A stretch of 64,000 nucleotides of DNA from Terrisporobacter mayombei. GTDB lineage: Bacteria; Bacillota; Clostridia; Peptostreptococcales; Peptostreptococcaceae. The notes under the pieces were generated by a model that was not told the origin of the DNA, did no database searches, and saw only the letters and a program-made list of their open reading frames with translations. The stretch lies in NCBI RefSeq assembly GCF_014333445.1, contig NZ_JACRYU010000014.1, positions 62,001 through 126,000 of the forward strand. The letters are read 5' to 3'. This document shows, piece after piece, positions 58,990 through 64,000 of the stretch. The position numbers and the translations under genes were made by a program. The stretch's first letter is position 1, and each line of letters begins with the position of its first letter.

Positions 58990-59736
58990 TTATTTTTTAC
59001 AAACAAAAAATACTCTCTCACTGTCATTTTTAGGACTCTCTAACTTAAAATCTCCATATGTTTTAATATATTCAAATCCTGCATTTTTTAGTAATTGTAT
59101 TATTTCTTCGTTTTTGTAAGCTCTCTGAAGATGAGTTTCTTCAAATCTTTCAAATTTACCCTCTTCATCTCTCACAAAAAACGCTAATTCCATTTCTACT
59201 AAATTATCATAATCATCGAAATAATTTTGCCACATATAAGCTATATCTTCTCTATTTTCTCCATACATGTTATTTCCAAGTACTTGAGATAACTTGTAAT
59301 AAGAACTTATATCAAAGATAAATATTCCATCTTTTTTTAATAACTCATGACATTTAGTAAATACTCCTTCTAAATCTTCATCATAAGTTATATAGTTAAA
59401 TCCATCACATCCACAAAGAATGCAATCTAGGTTAGTAATTTCAAAATCAAGTTCTGTTATGTCTTGCTCTAAAAGTACTAATTCAACATTTTCTTTTTCT
59501 GCTTTTTCTCTAGCTACACTTAGCATCTCTTCTGATATATCTATTGCAGCTATATCATAATTTTTTTTAGTAAGTGGTATAGTTAAATTACCTGTTCCGC
59601 ATGCTAATTCTAATATATTTTTGACTTCAACATTTTCACTTTTTATTATATCTTCAATATATCTAACCCAATTGTCATAATCAACTTCATTCATAAGTTC
59701 ATCGTAGACAAAGGCAAAATCACTATACTGATTCAT
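58990..59736 (-). CDS. SAM-dependent methyltransferase, class I
   Basis: A protein of ~248 residues starting MNQYSDFAFVYDELMNEVDYDNWV (an upstream ATG at 59757 is within the preceding gene). Motif I ILELACGTGNLTIPL (~residues 50-60), motif II AIDISEEML and the following DITELDF mark a Rossmann methyltransferase of the Methyltransf_25/11 group. The substrate is unknown. It overlaps the SASP gene by 14 bases, so it is translationally coupled to a sporulation gene. Confidence 0.85.
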   Translation of the reverse strand: MNQYSDFAFVYDELMNEVDYDNWVRYIEDIIKSENVEVKNILELACGTGNLTIPLTKKNYDIAAIDISEEMLSVAREKAEKENVELVLLEQDITELDFEITNLDCILCGCDGFNYITYDEDLEGVFTKCHELLKKDGIFIFDISSYYKLSQVLGNNMYGENREDIAYMWQNYFDDYDNLVEMELAFFVRDEEGKFERFEETHLQRAYKNEEIIQLLKNAGFEYIKTYGDFKLESPKNDSERVFFVCKK

Positions 59737-59992
59737 CCTTTTTATCCTCTTCTTCAACTTTCTTTTTTAATTGTTTTTTTCGTGATGTGAGGATCCCTCC
59801 AATTCTTCCTGCTTCCTTTGCAGTAAGACCTGCCCATCCTTTTTCATCGACCTTATCAAGTAAGCCCAATTCTTGGGCTATCTCATATTTCATTATATCA
59901 TCATTTGTCAATGGTTTTACTTTCTTTTCATTTTTCTTTCTTTGTTTCTCACATTTATAAATAAATTCTTTTGTTAACTTATTATTATCCAT
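59723..59992 (-). CDS. Alpha/beta-type small acid-soluble spore protein
   Basis: This 89-residue protein has the core sequence MKYEIAQELGLLDKV, then WAGLTAKEAGRIGGILTSRKK, typical of alpha/beta-type SASPs that coat and protect spore DNA. The KYEIAxELGL...AGLTxxExGxIGG motif, germination protease site and DNA-binding region are visible. Long basic N- and C-terminal extensions make it larger than the usual ~60-70 residues. Its ribosome binding site is formed by the 3' arm of a hairpin (59993-60060). Confidence 0.8.
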   Translation of the reverse strand: MDNNKLTKEFIYKCEKQRKKNEKKVKPLTNDDIMKYEIAQELGLLDKVDEKGWAGLTAKEAGRIGGILTSRKKQLKKKVEEEDKKDESV

Positions 59993-60060
59993 AAAAAAAC
60001 ACCCCTTTTTTCTGTAGTTTTGTCATATAGATGAAAATTTATACAGAAATCTAAGGGGTA
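59993..60060 (-). terminator. Terminator overlapping the SASP ribosome binding site
   Basis: On the minus strand ATACCCCTTAGATTTCTGTA pairs with TACAG plus AAAAAAGGGGTGTT at the 3' side, followed by a T-run directly before the SASP ATG. The GGGG that could serve as ribosome binding site is within the stem. Confidence 0.6.
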
Positions 60061-60143
60061 TATTTTTATTATACTAAATTCAAATAACATATTTTTTTAA
60101 TCAAAGTATTTATCCTATATATAGCAAAAATATATCTTTGAAA

Positions 60144-61262
60144 TTAAGATTGTAGTGATTTTTTATATTTTAAAATAGTTTCATATATCTTCAATGCTTC
60201 TACTAATATATCTTCATTGAAGTTAAAATTTATATTATGGAGTCCATTTACAAATCCTTTTTCTTCATTTCTAGCCCCTAACATAAAAAATACTCCTGGT
60301 ACTTCTCTTTGATAGTAAGAAAAGTCTTCTGAAATCATTAATGGCTCTGTTTGAATCATTTTTTCTTTTCCAACAGCACTTACTAGCTCCTCATATAATT
60401 TTTCATCATTTTTTACAGCTAAAAATCCATCTATAATTTCTATGTTTACTTTGCAATTATAAGATATCTCAAATCCTTTAGCAAATTCTTTTATACGACT
60501 AGCCATAGTTTCATATACATCTGGATTAAAACACCTCATAGTACCTTCTAATCTTACACTTTCTGCAACAATGTTTCTTACATTTCCACCACTTATCTTT
60601 CCAATAGTCAGTACAGCTCCCTCCATAGGATTAATGTTTCTTGATATGATACTTTGCAAACTTGTAACAAACTGTGCTGCTATTAATACTGAATCTGTTG
60701 CATTTTGAGGGATTGCACCATGACCACTCTTACCTATTATATCAATATTTATTTCTCCATTTTGAGCCATTAGATATCCAGGTCTACAAGCTATATAACC
60801 TTCTTCAAAATCTGGATGTATATGTAATCCATAAACTTCATCCACATTATATTTTTTAAATACTCCAGCATCCATAAGACGTTTAGCCCCACCTGTATCT
60901 TCTTCTGCTGGCTGAAACACAAAAACTATATTATCTTTTAACCTTTCTTTATTAGATACCAAATACTCGATTAATCCCAGCAATATGCTCATATGCCCAT
61001 CATGACCGCATAAATGCTCTGCTCCATTTTTACTTGGTAGTGCATCTATATCTGCCCTAAATGCAATTGTTTTTTTAGGATTTTGCCCCTTTATTATTCC
61101 TACTGTAGCTGTTTCTAAATATACTTCGTACTCAACTCCTAATTTATCTAAATAATCTCTAATATACTTAGCTGTATTAAATTCCTTATGCGATAATTCA
61201 GCTAATTGATGTAAATTCTGTCTATGACATCTTACTTTTTCATCTAGATAAGATATATTCAT
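60144..61262 (-). CDS. M20-family amidohydrolase
   Basis: This 372-residue metallopeptidase-fold enzyme has the M20D motifs RADIDALP, CGHDGHM (metal ligands, ~residue 87), QPAEEDTGGAKRLM (catalytic Glu) and SEDFSYY near the end. It hydrolyses amide bonds of N-acyl amino acids, hippurate-like compounds or N-acetyl-diaminopimelate. The exact substrate is unclear. It is followed by a terminator-like hairpin and stands alone. Confidence 0.9.
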   Translation of the reverse strand: MNISYLDEKVRCHRQNLHQLAELSHKEFNTAKYIRDYLDKLGVEYEVYLETATVGIIKGQNPKKTIAFRADIDALPSKNGAEHLCGHDGHMSILLGLIEYLVSNKERLKDNIVFVFQPAEEDTGGAKRLMDAGVFKKYNVDEVYGLHIHPDFEEGYIACRPGYLMAQNGEINIDIIGKSGHGAIPQNATDSVLIAAQFVTSLQSIISRNINPMEGAVLTIGKISGGNVRNIVAESVRLEGTMRCFNPDVYETMASRIKEFAKGFEISYNCKVNIEIIDGFLAVKNDEKLYEELVSAVGKEKMIQTEPLMISEDFSYYQREVPGVFFMLGARNEEKGFVNGLHNINFNFNEDILVEALKIYETILKYKKSLQS

Positions 61263-61310
61263 ACTAAACGTCCCCTCTTTTCCATTTTATAGATAATTAT
61301 AATAGTAAAT

Positions 61311-61345
61311 AAAAAAAAGAGAAACAAAATATTTTGTTTCTCTTT
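61311..61345. terminator. Bidirectional terminator between sdaA and M20 gene
   Basis: AAAGAGAAACAAAATA / TATTTTGTTTCTCTTT stem with T-run. Confidence 0.75.
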
Positions 61346-61376
61346 CATTATTATCAATATTTAATTTATATTAAAT

Positions 61377-62570
61377 TTAGCAAGTGAAGAATAATTTAGC
61401 GATTCCACCTTTAGATGTTTCTCTATATTTATCCATCATATCTCTACCTGTTTCGTCCATTATTTCAACGATTTGGTCAAATGTTACGTGATGTTCTCCG
61501 TTAGTTAATAATGCATAGTTAGCAGCATCAAATGCTCTTTGAGCACCCATTGCATTTCTTTCTATACATGGTATTTGAACATATCCGTAAGCTGGGTCAC
61601 AAGTCATTCCTAAGTGATGTTCTAATCCTATTTCAGCAGCATATTCTATTTGTCTTAAAGATCCACCTTTTAAGAAAGCTATTGCAGCAGCAGCCATTGC
61701 ACAAGCAACACCTACTTCACCTTGACATCCAACTTCTGCACCTGATACAGAACCATTTCTCTTAACTACTATACCTATTAAACCAGCTACAGCTAAAGCA
61801 TCTAATATTTGCTCATCTGTGTATCCTTCATATTCTTTAAGTGCAAATAATATTCCTGGTATAACACCTGCTGATCCACAAGTAGGAGCAGTAACTATAA
61901 CATAACCTGATGCATTTTGCTCTGAAGCAGCTAAAGCATATGAGTATATTAAAGTATTTAATTGTTTATTTTTTTCATATTGTTCATGGAAAAATCTAGC
62001 TTTTCTTTGTAAATTTAATTTACCTGGTATAACTTCTGTAGTTGCTAAACCATCTTCAACAGATTTTTGCATTGCATCTTTGATAGTTCCTAAGTAATCC
62101 ATTATATCTTTATCATCATAAGTTTTAACATAATCTGCGAAGTTTTTGTTGTTTTGTTCACACCAAGTAATTACTTCTTCTAATGTAGAATGTGGGTAAG
62201 TATCGTTTGCACCGCTATTTCTCATTCCTTCTTCAGCTATTGTACCTCCACCTACTGAGTAGATTGTCCAATCTCCGATTACATTTTTGTTTTCATCTAA
62301 AGCTTCAAGCATCATTCCATTTGGATGATATTCTTTAACAACATCTTCTCTCCAAACGATTTCAACGTCTTTAGGTTCTAAAGTTTTCTTTATTATATAA
62401 TCAGTTAAATGACCTTCTCCTGTTGCAGCTAAACTTCCATATAAATGAGCTCTATAGCTTGAAGCTTCTGGGTATTTATTTTTAAATTGCTCTGCTGCCC
62501 TTTGAGGTCCCATTGTATGCGAGCTTGATGGTCCATTACCAACTTTGTATAGTTCTTTTAGTGATTCCAT
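61377..62570 (-). CDS. sdaA: L-serine dehydratase (single-chain, iron-sulfur)
   Basis: This 397-residue enzyme deaminates L-serine to pyruvate using a [4Fe-4S] cluster. The N-terminal half (GNGPSSSHTMGPQRAA, beta-type domain) and C-terminal half (TAPTCGSAGVIPG, EVGCQGEVGVACAMAAAA, GMTCDPAYGYVQIPCIERN) are present. The Cys residues in the C-terminal half are the expected cluster ligands. AAGGAGG lies 7 bases from the ATG. It is typical for amino acid-fermenting clostridia. Confidence 0.93.
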   Translation of the reverse strand: MESLKELYKVGNGPSSSHTMGPQRAAEQFKNKYPEASSYRAHLYGSLAATGEGHLTDYIIKKTLEPKDVEIVWREDVVKEYHPNGMMLEALDENKNVIGDWTIYSVGGGTIAEEGMRNSGANDTYPHSTLEEVITWCEQNNKNFADYVKTYDDKDIMDYLGTIKDAMQKSVEDGLATTEVIPGKLNLQRKARFFHEQYEKNKQLNTLIYSYALAASEQNASGYVIVTAPTCGSAGVIPGILFALKEYEGYTDEQILDALAVAGLIGIVVKRNGSVSGAEVGCQGEVGVACAMAAAAIAFLKGGSLRQIEYAAEIGLEHHLGMTCDPAYGYVQIPCIERNAMGAQRAFDAANYALLTNGEHHVTFDQIVEIMDETGRDMMDKYRETSKGGIAKLFFTC

Positions 62571-62858
62571 GTTATTCCTCCTTGGAGTTTGTTTATTTCT
62601 CTTTAGTAAAAAATATATATCTTAAAAAGATATATCTTATAGTTCAATTATACATTCTTAGTAAGAATTGTTTAATATTAATATAAAATTTATTTTAAAT
62701 TATAAAAATTAAGTTTTACATATTTAAAATAATTCATAATGATATAATACCGAAGTTTTAAAAAAAAATCTAGGTATAATTCAAGGTAATTTTTTACAAT
62801 TTTTATTGATTTTTCTTTTCAAATATACTACCATTAATAGTAATTTAAAAACTATCTT

Positions 62859-63030
62859 AACCTATGGTAGAGGTGCAATAATTATTAGTATTTGAAAGTA
62901 GTCGGCAGGTGTTAATAATCAAAGAAAGGAATTATTGCCGAAAAGAAAATCTTGGCAAAGAGATTCTTTGGGGTTATACAAAATATGTATGACACTGTCA
63001 CTTATAATCTAAGTGGTGAGCTACAAGGTT
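62859..63030 (+). ncRNA. Lysine riboswitch (L box)
   Basis: The element has the conserved L-box blocks in order: GGTAGAGGTGCAATAATTA, AGTAGTCGGCAGG...GCCGAAAAGA, CTTGGCAAAGAG, TTGGGGTTATAC, ACACTGTCACTTATAATCTA and AGTGGTGAGCTACAAGG. It is followed by a terminator at 63050-63080, so lysine should turn off transcription of asd, the second step of the aspartate pathway. Confidence 0.93.
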
Positions 63031-63049
63031 TACTTTGATGTGCACTCTA

Positions 63050-63080
63050 ACGTACAAAGTATTCCTTTGTGCGTTTTTTT
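63050..63080 (+). terminator. Riboswitch-controlled terminator
   Basis: CGTACAAAG / CTTTGTGCG with a 5-base loop and seven T. It belongs to the expression platform of the lysine riboswitch. Confidence 0.85.
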
Positions 63081-63162
63081 AGTATAATTATTTAAAAGTA
63101 CTCCCTTAGATTATCTCTATGTTATTAATATTTAATTAAAAATATATTATGGGGTGATTAAA

Positions 63163-64000
63163 ATGAAAAAAGTTAATATTGCATTAGTTGGCGCTACAGG
63201 AATGGTTGGAAGAACTTTTATAAAAGTCTTAGAAGAAAGACAATTTCCTATAAATAATATTTACCTATTCTCTTCTGCTAAATCTGCTGGTACAACAGTA
63301 AAGTTTGCAGGTAAAGAAATTGTTGTTGAAGAACTTAACGAAAATTCTTTTGATAGGGATATACAAATAGCTTTATTTTCAGCTGGAGGCTCTGTAAGTG
63401 AAAAATATGCTCCAATAGCTGCTTCTAAAGGTGTTATTGTTGTAGATAATTCAAGCCAATGGAGAATGGATCCTAATGTTCCATTAGTTGTTCCAGAAGT
63501 AAATCCTGAAGCAGTTAAAAATCATAAAGGAATTATTGCAAACCCTAACTGCTCTACTATTCAAGCTATGGTTCCTCTTAAACCTCTATATGATAGATAT
63601 GGTTTAAAGAGAGTTGTTTACTCAACATATCAAGCAGTTTCAGGGTCTGGGGTAAAAGGGGTTCAGGATTTAGAAGATGGTGTTTTAGGTAAGCCAAATA
63701 AATTCTATCCTCATCCAATAGCATTTAACTGCCTTCCACATATTGATGTGTTTGAAGAAAATAGATATACAAAAGAAGAAATGAAAATGGTAAATGAAAC
63801 TAAGAAAATTTTAGGTGACGATAATATAAAAGTAACTGCAACTACTGTAAGAGTCCCTGTAAGAGGTGCTCATAGTGAATCAATTAACTTAGAGTTTGAT
63901 AAACCATTTGAATTGGAGGATATATTTACTGAATTAAGAAATGCTCAAGGTATAGCTATAGTTGATAATCCTGTAAAAAATGAATATCCCCTTGCTATAG
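63163..64000 (+). CDS. asd: Aspartate-semialdehyde dehydrogenase (N-terminal ~280 residues)
   Basis: The start codon ATG follows GGGGTG by 6 bases. The protein reads MKKVNIALVGATGMVGRTF (NADP motif) with catalytic Cys in NPNCST (about residue 129) and HxxxxR-type sequence VPVRGAHSESI near residue 230. It reduces aspartyl phosphate to semialdehyde for lysine, threonine, methionine and diaminopimelate synthesis. The C-terminus lies outside the window. It is under lysine-riboswitch control. Confidence 0.96.
   Translation, partial: MKKVNIALVGATGMVGRTFIKVLEERQFPINNIYLFSSAKSAGTTVKFAGKEIVVEELNENSFDRDIQIALFSAGGSVSEKYAPIAASKGVIVVDNSSQWRMDPNVPLVVPEVNPEAVKNHKGIIANPNCSTIQAMVPLKPLYDRYGLKRVVYSTYQAVSGSGVKGVQDLEDGVLGKPNKFYPHPIAFNCLPHIDVFEENRYTKEEMKMVNETKKILGDDNIKVTATTVRVPVRGAHSESINLEFDKPFELEDIFTELRNAQGIAIVDNPVKNEYPLAI

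Overview
The window is AT-rich, low-GC Firmicutes DNA. Strong AGGAGG-type ribosome binding sites, a spore-protein gene and the gene order ssrA, smpB, rnr, secG, pyk, eno, gpmI, tpiA, pgk, gap, cggR point to a spore-forming clostridium of the Peptostreptococcaceae. Paraclostridium, Paeniclostridium or a close relative fits best; I cannot name the species from sequence alone. The tmRNA tag reads ANDNYALAA.

Layout. Positions 1-5300 hold the end of an FMN-binding protein gene, debris (an IS66 transposase scrap, a membrane-protein fragment), and a block whose base use looks richer in G+C than its surroundings: two-component system, small membrane protein, short helical protein and NAD-dependent epimerase. 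Positions 5441-17172 form an island with an alpha-glucoside PTS / 6-phospho-glucosidase operon controlled by two RNA antiterminators, an opp-type peptide ABC transporter, a hydrophobic micro-ORF and a decapitated DNA methyltransferase. Positions 17141-37257 form a second, about 20-kb island bounded by a 32-bp perfect direct repeat of the 3' end of ssrA. It carries a Pycsar-type cyclic-nucleotide defence pair, an XRE/ImmA-IrrE metallopeptidase regulator with a DUF5986-like partner, a large serine recombinase interrupted by a group I intron, a phage-like replication module (SF3 helicase, family A DNA polymerase, small replication proteins), a Mor-family regulator, a gene split by an in-frame stop, an orphan propeller-type sensor kinase and a decayed YD-repeat gene. 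No capsid, tail, terminase or conjugation genes are visible.

From 37246 to the end the DNA is mostly core chromosome: ssrA and smpB (ribosome rescue), a YtaF-like membrane protein, thioredoxin-reductase-like trxB with an aldolase scrap behind it, selO, rnr, an AEC transporter, secG, msrAB, pyk, the CggR-controlled glycolytic operon with a readable CggR operator and promoter, hslO, a methyltransferase, an alpha/beta-type SASP, an M20 amidohydrolase, L-serine dehydratase, and a lysine riboswitch upstream of asd, which runs off the right edge.

The most interesting points are the repeated use of the ssrA 3' end as an integration site, with every copy carrying its own terminator; the group I intron that separates the catalytic-serine exon of the recombinase from the rest of the gene; and the four-gene cluster in which an HTH-metallopeptidase directly precedes a Pycsar effector and cyclase, resembling the CapH/CapP control of CBASS.
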